A stretch of DNA of 64,000 nucleotides from positions 10,077,462 to 10,141,461 of the forward strand of contig NC_049990.1 in the NCBI RefSeq assembly GCF_000003815.2. The letters run 5' to 3'. Positions 24,507 through 35,374 of the stretch are shown here, one piece after another. The DNA is from Branchiostoma floridae. Its lineage: Eukaryota > Chordata > Leptocardii > Amphioxiformes > Branchiostomatidae. The stretch's first letter is position 1. Every line of letters begins with the position of its first letter. Below the pieces are notes generated by a model, which saw only the letters and a list, made by a program, of their open reading frames with translations, had not been told where the DNA came from and searched no databases. The position numbers were made by a program, and so were the translations under genes.

Positions 24507-25338
24507 AGCTGCTGGAAATATATGTATATCAACTTGAGGATGCTTCTGTATCAATTGTCTGGGTTTTTAAGATTGATATTTGGAAAGTACATGTGATGCA
24601 CTCTCGTACACAATTTCACAAATCCTCACCTACAGCCTATACAGTAGTGCCTATCTTTTCACCAGCTAATCAGAGAATCGACTTTACTTAAAGAATATAT
24701 TTAGACAATTCTCTGGAAATCTTAGTCCGGTTTAGCAGAGCCTACCTTAGGTATACTGTTTAGGCTAAGGCAAGGCTCTGCATGAGAGAATGTGATGGAG
24801 GGAAACCTTTTGATAAAGTTTCGGTCAAAATATTCCTGAAGAAAATGATGAATAAGTAAATTTGTAGTATTTGTTCCTTTTTTTAATTCTAGGAAGTAAG
24901 TGTGTTTTTGAAGCCTTGAGACTGTGTGAGCTGTATATATCACTTTTACATCCTTACTTGTATATGTTGTTAACAACTTCTCATGGCTTTGTTTAGTTAA
25001 GATAAAATGTAGAAAATGTTAAAGATTATTTTGTTATGAGGGAAGAAGTAAGATAAACAAAAGAGTGACATGTACTTGTGTAAGAATGGTCTTATTGGCA
25101 GTCATGCCCTGACAAGTGGAACAGATTATCAACAGTGGAAAGTTTTTGTGATAATTTTTTAAATGCCTGTTTCTACTATTTTTTTTTAATCAGAAAGTTG
25201 TGACCTGAATATGTTTGAGCCATTTTAGTCCAAGATTGTAGAATATACTAGTAGTCCTTATTTTTTCTGTAGTTAATGATTTTAGTTCCATTAGATTTAG
25301 TTTACTTACATGCATAGCATGTATGAATTTGTTTGTAA
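24507..25338 (+). other. Centrobin 3' UTR and flank
   Basis: AT-rich. No canonical AATAAA close to the stop was identified. At about 24655-24775 there is a degenerate match to the MITE at 49288-49459, including CCGGTTTAGCAGAGCCT followed by a TATACTGTTT segment. Confidence 0.4.
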
Positions 25339-25754
25339 GGCCACACCAATTTAATTTCTTGGTTCACGGATTCGCTCGCTCCAATTTTTTGGAAAAAAAA
25401 ATAAAAATAAAAATTACCACTCAGCAAATTTTCACCATTAATGAAACTATTCACCAACTTTCTGGTGTAGCAAATTGGCCTTTATATTATACGGGTATTA
25501 TCATTGCAGTTATACTTTCATTCATGAAAAATGGGACAAAAACTGACACTACTTTTGTAATTTTCAATGAACAGGTGCTGTTACTGTATAGTAATAGTGT
25601 TTTTGTACCTTTTTCAAGCTGAAAACTTTTTATTCTTTATGTTTTGGATCAGCCCTTACCTTTACCCCAACCATTTTACAATTTTTATTTCGCCCTCTCG
25701 CTCCATATTTTTTATGAAAAAATCTGTGAACCAAGAAATTAAATTGGTGTGGCC
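25339..25754. mobile_element. 416-bp Harbinger-like MITE
   Basis: Perfect inverted ends of at least 29 bp starting GGCCACACCAATTTAATTTC, flanked by TAA on both sides. A 3-bp TWA duplication is the hallmark of PIF/Harbinger. Interior non-coding. Confidence 0.85.
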
Positions 25755-25850
25755 TAATATTACATATTAAGGAAAGTCTTCTATACTGTAAGTATGCCAT
25801 ATCTTAGCCAGCCATTTTTCTATATTTATAACAATATGTCACAGCCATTA

Positions 25851-26169
25851 AACAAGTGCTTTTAAAAAAGCTGGCATTTTGCCAATGTTTGCGTGTGTGA
25901 ACGTTTTTGCATTTTGCCGCCTTAGCGGCAAAATGCTCTGAGGCCAGAGTAGTCGCCGTTGTGATGTTGAGATGAACGGACCTGTTCTATTCATGCCGAA
26001 CATTTGTATACCTTCTAAAACAGACATTTCTTCAACATGGTCGCATTGGCGCAGTGGTAAAATTTACGCATTGTAAACTAATGCACCCGGTTCGAATCCG
26101 GGGAGGTATTTTTTTCAACTTTTTTTTTCTTTTTTACATCCATTAAAATACTAATTTTTACATCCATTA
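25851..26169 (+). mobile_element. tRNA-like element, copy C (rearranged and truncated)
   Basis: A 58-bp piece of the element's distal end, in inverted orientation (AACAAGTGCTTTTAAAAAAG at 25851), abuts a fresh start hairpin (25909-25936). A forward copy then continues through the tRNA-like unit at 26041-26108 into the next MITE. Confidence 0.75.
26041..26108 (+). pseudogene. tRNA-like unit in copy C
   Basis: TTGGCGCAGTGGTAAAA, anticodon-like stem GCATT/AATGC with loop GTAAACT, and T-arm CCCGG-TTCGAAT-CCGGG. Confidence 0.65.
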
Positions 26170-27120
26170 GGCCATACCAATTTAATTTGTTGGTTCTCGG
26201 AATCGCCGCTTCTATTTTTCCCAATTTCGAAAAAAAAAAAATCAAAAAAAAATCCCTGTAACGTTACGGTAACGTTAACGCAAGTTGCTGGACTTGAAAC
26301 AAACTTTGGTTCAGTTGAAAATAAAAGAACTTCTGAAACTAGTACTGGACTTGCAAAATAACTATCACCTGCTTATGTTCTCCTTTATGTTGAAAATCAT
26401 CGAAAACCACCCATAGATCGTTAAATTTGTGCTTGAAAAAGACGAAAATGTTGCAGTGGGACAAACAAAATGGCAGCTGCCATATTTGGAAATGGCTTGG
26501 CCAATGCTGCCATATTTGGAAATGGCTTGGCCAATGCTGCCATATTTGGAAATGGCTTCATTAATATGGAATGAGTACACTAACGCCCTCAAGCGATTTT
26601 TATTCAAACTGCAGCTTTCACAAAGAGAATACAATGATGTTTCAGGCACTATCTATTCTTTGGGGTGAAATTAAGTCAATTTATTGTTCTTGTTGCTACA
26701 TTAGACATTATACTATGCTGAAAAAGTTTTTCAACCTTCTTAAAGGTTTTTAAAAGTTGTGTGTGTTGAAATACTCTATGTTTTTGTCTTTATTACTAAG
26801 CATTATTACAGCAATGTTACTGTGAATACTTAAGCAAAACTGATTGCACATAATTTTCCATTTGTATTGCTAAAATTCCACGTAAAGTGTATGACAAAAT
26901 GCAAATTTTGCATGTAAGTGTAACTGGATCTACCACACATACATGTATACACCAGATTACTATTATTATCATTATATACCATTGGTTCAAGTCTGGAATT
27001 ACGAACCTGAAACTTTGGACCTGACTGAACCCAGAGTTGTTGCAAGTTTTTTTTTTCGCCCTGTCGCTTCAACTTTTTTCTGAAAAAATCCGAGAACCAA
27101 CAAATTAAATTGGTATGGCC
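26170..27120. mobile_element. 951-bp Harbinger-like MITE
   Basis: Perfect 32-bp inverted ends starting GGCCATACCAATTTAATTTG, flanked by TTA on both sides (TWA target, PIF/Harbinger-like). Related at the ends to 25339-25754. The interior holds about 2.7 tandem 30-bp units (core GCTGCCATATTTGGAAATGG) at 26475-26560. No transposase frame. Confidence 0.88.
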
Positions 27121-27408
27121 TTATTATACTAATGAACAATACTTTTGTACAGAACATTAAAACTCACCTTTGCACCTCTTCTACTGCATTTTTCCGCAGT
27201 TGGGATGTTTGAATGAACGAACCGTGAGACGTGCGATGCTCTGCGTATATGTTTCTTTCTAACTTTCCATAAAATGCCCATACAACATCTATATCACAGA
27301 ATTACACAAGAACAAACTGATTTTCTCGAAAATAACTGCATACTGGATAACAAAAAGTTTCAGGAAACATATTCATTTTCATATTCCAGGACATAACTCA
27401 TTTGCATA

Positions 27409-28195
27409 TTTGTGAATCTCTCCATGCGCCCATATCAGGTTTTTTATTCTGTTCTATTTATATGACATTCTAATAACTAGAAAAAAAACATTCACACACG
27501 CAAACCTTGGCAAAATGCCAGCTTTTTTAAAAGCACTTGTTTTCTAGTTATTAGAATGTCATATAAATAGAACAGAGTAACTAAACCTGATATTGGCGCA
27601 TGGAGAGATTCACATATGTGCCTGAATCTAGATCTAGACGCCACCTGTTAAAATTTGCGTGAACTGCAGCAAATTTCACTACACTGCCTGTTTTTGAGTG
27701 AGCTCTGTTGCGGGGCATTTTTAAGTTGTTTTTTTTTTAATTTTTATTTCTATTCGGCAAAAAAACGAAGCGGCGAATCCGTTAACCAAAGAAATAAATT
27801 GGTGTGGCCAAATGGATGTAAAAATTAGTATTTTAATGGTGTAAAAAAGAATGCGTAAACTTTAACCACTGCGCCAGTGCGAACTTGTTGAAAAAATGCC
27901 TGTTTTAACAGGTATAGAAATGTTTGGCATGAATTGAACAGGTCCGTTCATCTCAACATCACAACGGCCACTATTCTGGCCTCAGAGCATTTTGCCGCTA
28001 AGGCGGCAAAATGATGCAAAAAATCTACCTCCCCGGATTCGAACCGGGTGCATTGGTTTAGAATGCGTAAACTTTAACCACTGCGCCAGTGCGAACTTGT
28101 TGAAAAAATGCCCGTTTTAACAGGTATAGAAATGTTTGGCATGAATTGAACAGGTCCGTTCATCTCAACATCACTCCATCACAACGGCGACTAGT
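27409..28195. mobile_element. Fused copies of the tRNA-like element (head-to-head, then tandem)
   Basis: 27409-27545 is the distal third of the element in forward sense. At about 27545 it meets a reverse-oriented copy at the same end, making a ~75-bp inverted junction around CTTTTTTAAAAGCACTTGTT. The reverse copy (27541-28016) has lost the B-box half of its tRNA-like unit. It ends in the hairpin 27990-28016, and a third partial copy with an intact tRNA-like unit follows. Confidence 0.75.
28024..28098 (-). pseudogene. tRNA-like unit in the fused cluster
   Basis: Minus-strand A box TGGCGCAGTGGTTAAAG and B box GGTTCGAATCC, matching the units at 1025-1097 and 21463-21533. Confidence 0.65.
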
Positions 28196-28199
28196 ACTA

Positions 28200-29119
28200 C
28201 TATGGATAGAAATGCAAACAAGAAAGAATAAAATTCGTTCGGTGATTTTTATCATTAAAGATCGACAAATCCTTTCAAGTTGACTTTTATCCCCCGAAAA
28301 ATTAATTTTTCCTCATGTTCCAGGCATCATTTTAAAGCTTGAAATGTGCTCTTTCAACATTCATTCTACTGCGGTCTAAGACGGCGAAGCGCAAGCGCAG
28401 TAAAGTGGGGGTTCCCGAAAGTGTGGAAGCAGGATCCGATGACCCGACCTCCCCGCTTACACCGGCGAATTTCTGGCATTTTAAAAATTTACAAGCAAAA
28501 TAAACACATCACAAGAAAAAGAAACTTATATCCTTTATTTTGATGGGTAACTTTACCTCTAGAACCGGATAGTTTTTGTACCGCGGGTGTGGGAAGATGG
28601 TAGGAAATTTACGGATCGCCGTACTGCAGAGGGTTTTCGCGGATCAAATTATGAATATTCGCAAGGGCCTCTGGGACGCTATATGTAAGTGTTATGTATA
28701 TATATTCGATTTATTTGGAAAACATTTCATCTTTATGAATTGCTAATGCATGGTTAAATGTTAAAGCAATTATTTGATGATATGCTGCACCAATCTAAGG
28801 AATATCATACTTCATTTATTAAATTCAATGAAATATCAGGGGCAATTACGGACCACAAACAATGACTCATGACAGAGCTTTTAAGAAGTATACAAATTCT
28901 TAGCAGATACTGTAAATCACTTTATCTTCACGGTACCAAATTTTCACGGTCTGAGAAAATTGAACTTGTTCTCGGAACTATATGTTCACTGTCGAGGCAA
29001 GTGCACATGAAAAATGTCTGTGAATTATTTTTTATCGGTAATGATAAGTTCACGTTACAGTCGTCACCGTGAAAACAGTGAACATAACATTACAGTGAAA
29101 AAAATCAGGAATTACAGTA
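28200..29119. other. Intergenic, nothing firm
   Basis: No exon with clear splice sites and no repeat boundaries recognised. Short open frames only. Confidence 0.45.
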
Positions 29120-29198
29120 TTGAACAGGTCCGTTCATCACAACGGCCACTATTCTGGCCTCAGAGCATTTTGCCGCTAAGGCGGCAAAATGCAAAAAT
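29120..29198 (-). mobile_element. Terminal fragment of the tRNA-like element
   Basis: Only the hairpin end remains: GAACAGGTCCGTTCATC through GCATTTTGCCGC and its mirror arm. Confidence 0.65.
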
Positions 29199-29726
29199 TT
29201 GAATGATCATTGTCGATGCTGGTATGTGACCTTGTTACTGCAGTAGAACTTCTGGTTTTGTACCCTTTGACCTGTGTTATGTTATTTTTGACCTGTGTTA
29301 TGTTATTGATATGTTATCCTTTGTCCTGTACTTTTCTTGTTGTTTTGGTGGCAGATTGTTTCTGATGTCAGTGAGAGGTGACATAGGTTTAGGCCCACTA
29401 GCAGCTTTTTCTGGGACTACAGAGGCCTTTTTTATAAAACATTTTGGAGGATAACTAAACAAAGGAACGACAAAGGGATTATCTAATTGCCGCACTGCGG
29501 TCCCTCCTATTGTGTGCAATTGCATTGGGATTTGGGAGTCACACTCCCACCAACAGGGTTTTCACCTTTCCGGTCACTAAACAATATTGCACCACACTGA
29601 CGGTAAACTTGTCGGACAACTCTGTCTGAAACAGCCATTTTCGGGCGGAGTGTTTTTGCAATATGGGATAATCATTATATGGTTACTGAGTGCAGTACAA
29701 CTTGTATTTGACTTTAATTTTTACGT
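29199..29726 (+). other. Upstream flank of the DIPK-like gene
   Basis: Presumed 5' flank or UTR. Contains a short duplication of a GACCTGTGTTATGTTATT motif. No TATA box or acceptor identified. Confidence 0.35.
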
Positions 29727-31052
29727 TTGTTGGGGTATATGCCTCTCGTCATGAAAACCTCCTTGCGCTTGCATCGCATTCTTCGGCACCACAGGTCATC
29801 GGGGGTCAACGTTTTCTTGTTACTAGTTTTGCTGATAGTTGTTTTTATCTACACTCTTCATATCAAACGTAGGGAACCTGTCAGCACAGCACTAAATGAC
29901 TTCCGCTTTCTCTGGGCCGAGACAGGAACATGCCCTGCGTGTTTTGGACACACCTGTGGACTTATACAGCAGGGGAACTTCCGAAGGGTGAACCCTAACA
30001 GAGAGCAGAAGAGATGTGTGGTGTCCGTTGGTAGTATAGATGGAGATATGGTGATTGCTAAAGCTCTGAGTGAGGAGGATGTATGGCGTAGATATGACAG
30101 TTTCATTTGTCGGACATCCCCACGCCCCGAGGCCTGCAATGCCTCGTCTTTCATACTGGAGTCCATGTATGTGACGGACGCTGCTTTGAAATTGTCCTGG
30201 CTTTGGGAGGCTAGGAAGATTACCCATACGGAAAGGGCGGTTTCACCACTTTGTGTGTCAGCAAGGTTTCTGCAAGAAGTCAAACAGTTGTATGTTGAAA
30301 ACGAAGGTACAGAACTGGAAAGAGTCGAACGCGCGTTTATGGCAACATCACTCCTCCTGGACCAAGAGGCGGTGATACTGCGATACTTCACCACAAAATC
30401 TGCAATCGTTTGGCCCTTTCCGAAGTACTACGGGGCTTGTGGGAGAGTGGTTGTGCTGCAACACGCTGGAAGGACACTCGATGCTTTTCTGGACTCCCCT
30501 TGGGAACACCGAGCAAACATTGCAGTACAGTTGTTACAAATAGTAGACACCCTTCGCGAAAAGGACCCCGACTGGATTTTGTTCTTTCTAGACGTATCTA
30601 TGGAAGATTTCGCAGTCGACAGAAGCGGCAGGGTGCGACTGATCGACTTTGAAGACGTCATGGTGATTGATAGACAAACGGTTGCCGATGAAGGGATAGA
30701 GGAGGGGTGCAACGAGCAGTGTTATATGAACTTCCAACAGGAACTAATGAGCGACTACTATCATTGTAAAGATATACTTAGGTACACCCAAATGATGTAT
30801 GCCAACATTTGTGTTCGGATTTTATCCAACCGTCGAGAAAACGAAGAGAAAGCCGAGTCGGAAGAAAGAAGTGAAGAGAAAGGGGGACAAAGTGGGGAAG
30901 AAAAGCCTAATAAGCCCCAAAAAGGCCTTCTGTATGATCCTCCAGATGACATGAGAGAGTCGCTAGAGAGCGCACTTGGACATTGTGTCCATGAGACACA
31001 GCCAGGGGGTCGACTGAAAGCAGTATTGACGCTAAAGGAAATCTTGAAGTGA
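29727..31052 (+). CDS. DIPK/FAM69-family type II membrane protein (DIPK2-like), intronless
   Basis: Single uninterrupted frame of 441 residues. A basic cytosolic N-terminus (Arg/His-rich, residues 10-23) precedes one hydrophobic segment at about residues 27-45, then a luminal domain. This is the layout of the secretory-pathway divergent kinases. Luminal cysteines begin CPACFGHTC (Cys69, 72, 77), like the CPACFG motif of DIPK2A/B. Kinase-like landmarks are IDGDMVIAKALS, LDVSMEDFAV in place of HRDxxxxN, and LIDFEDVMVID in place of DFG. Classical catalytic motifs are thus altered, as usual in this family. A Glu/Lys-rich low-complexity insert lies at about residues 370-400. Start codon: ATG at 29727, 29739 or 29751 all leave the membrane segment intact. 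The vertebrate relatives are spliced, so the lack of introns may reflect retroposition. Activity not predictable. Confidence 0.75.
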   Translation: MLGYMPLVMKTSLRLHRILRHHRSSGVNVFLLLVLLIVVFIYTLHIKRREPVSTALNDFRFLWAETGTCPACFGHTCGLIQQGNFRRVNPNREQKRCVVSVGSIDGDMVIAKALSEEDVWRRYDSFICRTSPRPEACNASSFILESMYVTDAALKLSWLWEARKITHTERAVSPLCVSARFLQEVKQLYVENEGTELERVERAFMATSLLLDQEAVILRYFTTKSAIVWPFPKYYGACGRVVVLQHAGRTLDAFLDSPWEHRANIAVQLLQIVDTLREKDPDWILFFLDVSMEDFAVDRSGRVRLIDFEDVMVIDRQTVADEGIEEGCNEQCYMNFQQELMSDYYHCKDILRYTQMMYANICVRILSNRRENEEKAESEERSEEKGGQSGEEKPNKPQKGLLYDPPDDMRESLESALGHCVHETQPGGRLKAVLTLKEILK

Positions 31053-31924
31053 ATTTATGGTCTCATCGATGTATCACTCCGAGTGGGTACCCTAAAAGAG
31101 ATCCGAGCCAAAAAATGAACGGCTGCACGGACGCATGTTTTTAGCTGCGAGAAATTCCCTTTTAGCCAGCGGAACTGATCTCAAAAGTTAGATTGGTAAA
31201 GGCTTGTTTGTAACTGTAGAAATTAGCATGTAAAGGTTTGCAGCCGCGCGCTAGGTCGGAGGTACACAGTCGTGGGTTCTGATTGGTGCGGTTGTACAGT
31301 AGCAGCGAAAAAGTGCCTTTTGTGGGGATTGACTAATCGTAGTTTGTAATTGCTATAAAAAAAGTTCCTATGTATAGTTTACGTTGGCAATTTTTTCCCA
31401 CCATATAGGGTAAATGTGCTCGACATAGAATGAAAAATCTGCTGAAATTTCACGTAGCTTCATTATAAACGCGCCCATTTACACCACGAATTATAACATA
31501 GAAGTCTATGGGAAGAAGAAACTCATCAATGAGACCTTATGATGCATCTATCACCACCCGAGGGAAAGGAAAATAACTTGCTGAAACAATAGTGTTATAC
31601 ATGTATTTTGAACGATTGTTTTAGAAATCTTCACTCCAGAAATGTATTGTTTTATTCGGATTCCTTTGCGTCGTACGTTAAAATTTATACTGGCATGTAA
31701 GATAATAAAGCTCATACATGAAAAATGGAGGCAAAGGTTTTTTTTGTGTGTGTCTGTCTGTCTGTATGTGTGCCCGGATATTTGTGGTCAGCATAACTTT
31801 AGAACTTCTGGATGGATTGTAATGATACTTGGTATGTGGGTAGGTGTTTGGAAAGGTCAATGTCGATTCTGGGCCCCCTTGTGTGTGACCTTGGTACTGC
31901 AGCAAAACTTCGAGTTTTTTTATC
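31053..31924. other. 3' flank of the DIPK-like gene and lead-in of the satellite
   Basis: No gene seen. 31740-31920 holds a (TCTG)n-like run and a stretch including GTGACCTTGGTACTGCAG that recurs, diverged, near 29225. It is probably part of the dispersed repeat that carries the array. Confidence 0.4.
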
Positions 31925-33450
31925 TTTGGACCCCGAAAACTTTCCGCAGGTCCGCGCCTTTGCAAAAATGCCATTCTGGGCCCAAAACGGGCCATCTCGG
32001 CCGGTCTGGGGAAATTTCATTTTTGGACCCCGAAAACTTTCCGCAGGTCCGCGCCTTTGCAAAAATGCCATTCTGGGCCCAAAACGGGCCATCTCGGCCG
32101 GTCTGGGGAAATTTCATTTTTGGACCCCGAAAACTTTCCGCAGGTCCGCGCCTTTGCAAAAATGCCATTCTGGGCCCAAAACGGGCCGTCTCGGCCGGTC
32201 TGGGGAAATTTCATTTTTGGACCCCGAAAACTTTCCGCAGGTCCGCGCCTTTGCAAAAATGCCATTTTGGGCCCAAAACGGGCCATCTCGGCCGGTCTGG
32301 GGAAATTTCATTTTTGGACCCCGAAAACTTTCCGCAGGTCCGCGCCTTTGCAAAAATGCCATTTTGGGCCCAAAACGGGCCATCTCGGCCGGTCTGGGGA
32401 AATTTCATTTTTGGACCCCGAAAACTTTCCGCAGGTCCGCGCCTTTGCAAAAATGCCATTTTGGGCCCAAAACGGGCCATCTCGGCCGGTCTGGGGAAAT
32501 TTCATTTTTGGACCCCGAAAACTTTCCGCAGGTCCGCGCCTTTGCAAAAATGCCATTTTGGGCCCAAAACGGGCCATCTCGGCCGGTCTGGGGAAATTTC
32601 ATTTTTGGACCCCGAAAACTTTCCGCAGGTCCGCGCCTTTGCAAAAATGCCATTTTGGGCCCAAAACGGGCCATCTCGGCCGGTCTGGGGAAATTTCATT
32701 TTTGGACCCCGAAAACTTTCCGCAGGTCCGCCGCCTTTGCAAAAATGCCATTTTGGGCCCAAAACGGGCCATCTCGGCCGGTCTGGGGAAATTTCATTTT
32801 TGGACCCCGAAAACTTTCCGCAGGTCCGCGCCTTTGCAAAAATGCCATTTTGGGCCCAAAACGGGCCATCTCGGCCGGTCTGGGGAAATTTCATTTTTGG
32901 ACCCCGAAAACTTTCCGCAGGTCCGCGCCTTTGCAAAAATGCCATTTTGGGCCCAAAACGGGCCATCTCGGCCGGTCTGGGGAAATTTCATTTTTGGACC
33001 CCGAAAACTTTCCGCAGGTCCGCGCCTTTGCAAAAATGCCATTTTGGGCCCAAAACGGGCCATCTCGGCCGGTCTGGGGAAATTTCATTTTTGGACCCCG
33101 AAAACTTTCCGCAGGTCCGCGCCTTTGCAAAAATGCCATTTTGGGCCCAAAACGGGCCATCTCGGCCGGTCTGGGGAAATTTCATTTTTGGACCCCGAAA
33201 ACTTTCCGCAGGTCCGCGCCTTTGCAAAAATGCCATTTTGGGCCCAAAACGGGCCATCTCGGCCGGTCTGGGGAAATTTCATTTTTGGACCCCGAAAACT
33301 TTCCGCAGGTCCGCGCCTTTGCAAAAATGCCATTTTGGGCCCAAAACGGGCCATCTCGGCCGGTCTGGGGAAATTTCATTTTTGGACCCCGAAAACTTTC
33401 CGCAGGTCCGCGCCTTTGCAAAAATGCCATTTTGGGCCCAAAACGGGCCA
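31925..33450. repeat. 97-bp satellite array, about 15.7 copies
   Basis: Near-identical 97-bp units containing CCCCGAAAACTTTCCGCAGG, GGGCCCAAAACGGGCC and TCTCGGCCGGTCTGGGG, with seven CpG per unit in an otherwise AT-rich region. The first three units read CATTCTGGG and the rest CATTTTGGG. One unit near 32729 has one extra base (98 bp). Because 97 leaves remainder 1 on division by 3, and no frame of the unit contains a stop, long open frames run in all three forward frames and partly on the minus strand. These are treated as non-coding. Confidence 0.95.
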
Positions 33451-33839
33451 TTTTTTACAGGCCGCTACACGGTAAAAATCAGTTTTCCTGGGATAATGAC
33501 TAATATGGCAATGAAGGTCAAGACTTCTTCTGCATACTGAGTAAAAAGGAAAAAAGTTATCCGATACGTTTTCCGCGAGCTCCGATGGCGCTAAAACACC
33601 CAAAACGCACATAGAACGCACGATCTGGGTAATCAGGCGACGAAACGCTTTACCGCTATCGCGCGCACTAATACCAGGAAGTGTTCGCCGCACGATCAAA
33701 TCTCCGACACCATAAAACGCTACGAACAACAAGCATTTAGAGGAGTATAAAAGATTATAGGTTGCTAAAGCGATAGCCGAAAAATCTAGAGCGAAAACTA
33801 TGGAGACAACCTCTGATTTGCGTCTTATTCCGAACCGGA
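33451..33839. other. Satellite downstream flank, nothing recognised
   Basis: Contains the end of the repeat unit carrying the array and CpG-containing unique sequence. No gene recognised. Confidence 0.4.
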
Positions 33840-33935
33840 ACCCTAATATCCATAGCAATGTTTTTTGTTAGACAACGGATATAGGTTAAAAGTGAACTGG
33901 TATTGAATTGAAAACTTATAACTTTACTCCGACAG

Positions 33936-34109
33936 GATGGCAGTCGTTTCATCACACGTGACGTGCTGAAGGCAGGCATGGCGACACTCGGCATCAGCAA
34001 TGATGACGTCACCAACATCGCCATCATCGAGATGGCTGACGCAAACAACGCCGATAGGATTAGCGTCCAGGAGTTCCCTCTGCGTTTTTCACATAAAACA
34101 AAAATATGA
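33936..34109 (+). pseudogene. Decayed last exon of the EF-hand gene
   Basis: Preceded by the same TACTCCGACAG acceptor as exon 4 of the gene at 47654-49134 and aligned to it without gaps for about 50 codons. Key calcium-loop positions are lost: Gly6 of the first loop is Arg, its position-12 Glu is Val, and the second loop has Ala in place of the fifth-position Asp. The C-terminus runs off into unrelated codons before TGA. No upstream exons are present, so it is a truncated pseudogene. Confidence 0.85.
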
Positions 34110-35374
34110 CCGAGAAAGACTACATCACAATCTATTTGGGGACATATCCAAGACCAGTTTAAATGTACAAAGCATTTCACATCGAGGATCTAATTCAAGA
34201 CACGTTCAGCACTTGGCAAAACTATCACGTCACTTGAATGAACTGACTGGCAAAACAATAGATGTATATAACTGGAAGAACCTGTTGACTACTAGTATTC
34301 TCCAAGCAGAGGTTCGGCTAAAGCTGTTTTCGACGCTTTTTTTTAGTCTTTCTTTTATCCAAGGTGGAAGACATGAAGAAAGTAGCACAAAATAGAAAGC
34401 CCGGGATTAAATAATGATATTCTATTGCAAGATCATACCAGTGGGCTAATTGCAAAGTAAGACAGTGGTATACAGAACATGAACATGTCCTATTATTTAA
34501 ATCTATGTCTATCTAAACTATCTGAGTGGTTTGACTTCTTTTTCGTATGCAATGGGGAATGAACTGTCCAACATTTCTGTATCTAAGCGGGTTGAGCGCA
34601 TAGTAAAACGTCTAAAAACAAGGGCCGAGACTGGAGAGTATCTGTTGATCTTGTGTGTTAAATTGCTTTTTATTTGATGATGGGGCCCCCGTAGGGGCTC
34701 ACAAAAATTGCCATAGTGGACGGTATTTCACGTCCCCCAGGCGGGGTATTGGGAAAAGTTTTCAACTAGCAATAATCACGCCTCGGTTGGACCTCATCGG
34801 CTATGATATCGCCTCTGCGCAAAGCTATCGATAAAAGGTCGATTCTCTGCCCGCCACTGGGGACAACGACATTGTGATTGTGGTCAACTTCAGTAACCAA
34901 AACGATTTTACGCTATATTTATATGTTAGGAAGGCTGGGACCTCTAACAATTTATCTATTAATTGAGAACCAACTTATTTATTAATTCATTTAGTCGTAT
35001 ACGCCTCAATGCCTATATCAATTAGATGTTACAATGATCAACTTGAACTCGTGTATATCAACTTCAAGGGTGAACCAAGCCTCATTATCATAAATTATGC
35101 GTTGGATGACAGCCAAGTACAGTAGCAGCGTCGGGTCAGAGGTCAATGCTATTTGACGATAATTTCACCAAGGAGGTTATACATGAGATTTCGCGCACAA
35201 AATATGTACCGAGAATTCGAACTAATGGGAAGGCGTAACTAGTAACTAAGTAATGATAAGTGTTAAGTCGAAGTAAATTTGAGTCTAGGCATAGGTAGGG
35301 TAATATAGGAAGACATTGAAAAATTAGCATAATTTGCATGTGGAGTGCACCTGAATTTTCTTCTCCTGAAATTT

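Noticed and set aside
31642..33540. Open frames of 472-632 codons across 31.6-33.5 kb
   Set aside because: They run through a 97-bp tandem array in several overlapping frames on both strands. They reflect the repeat, not a protein gene.
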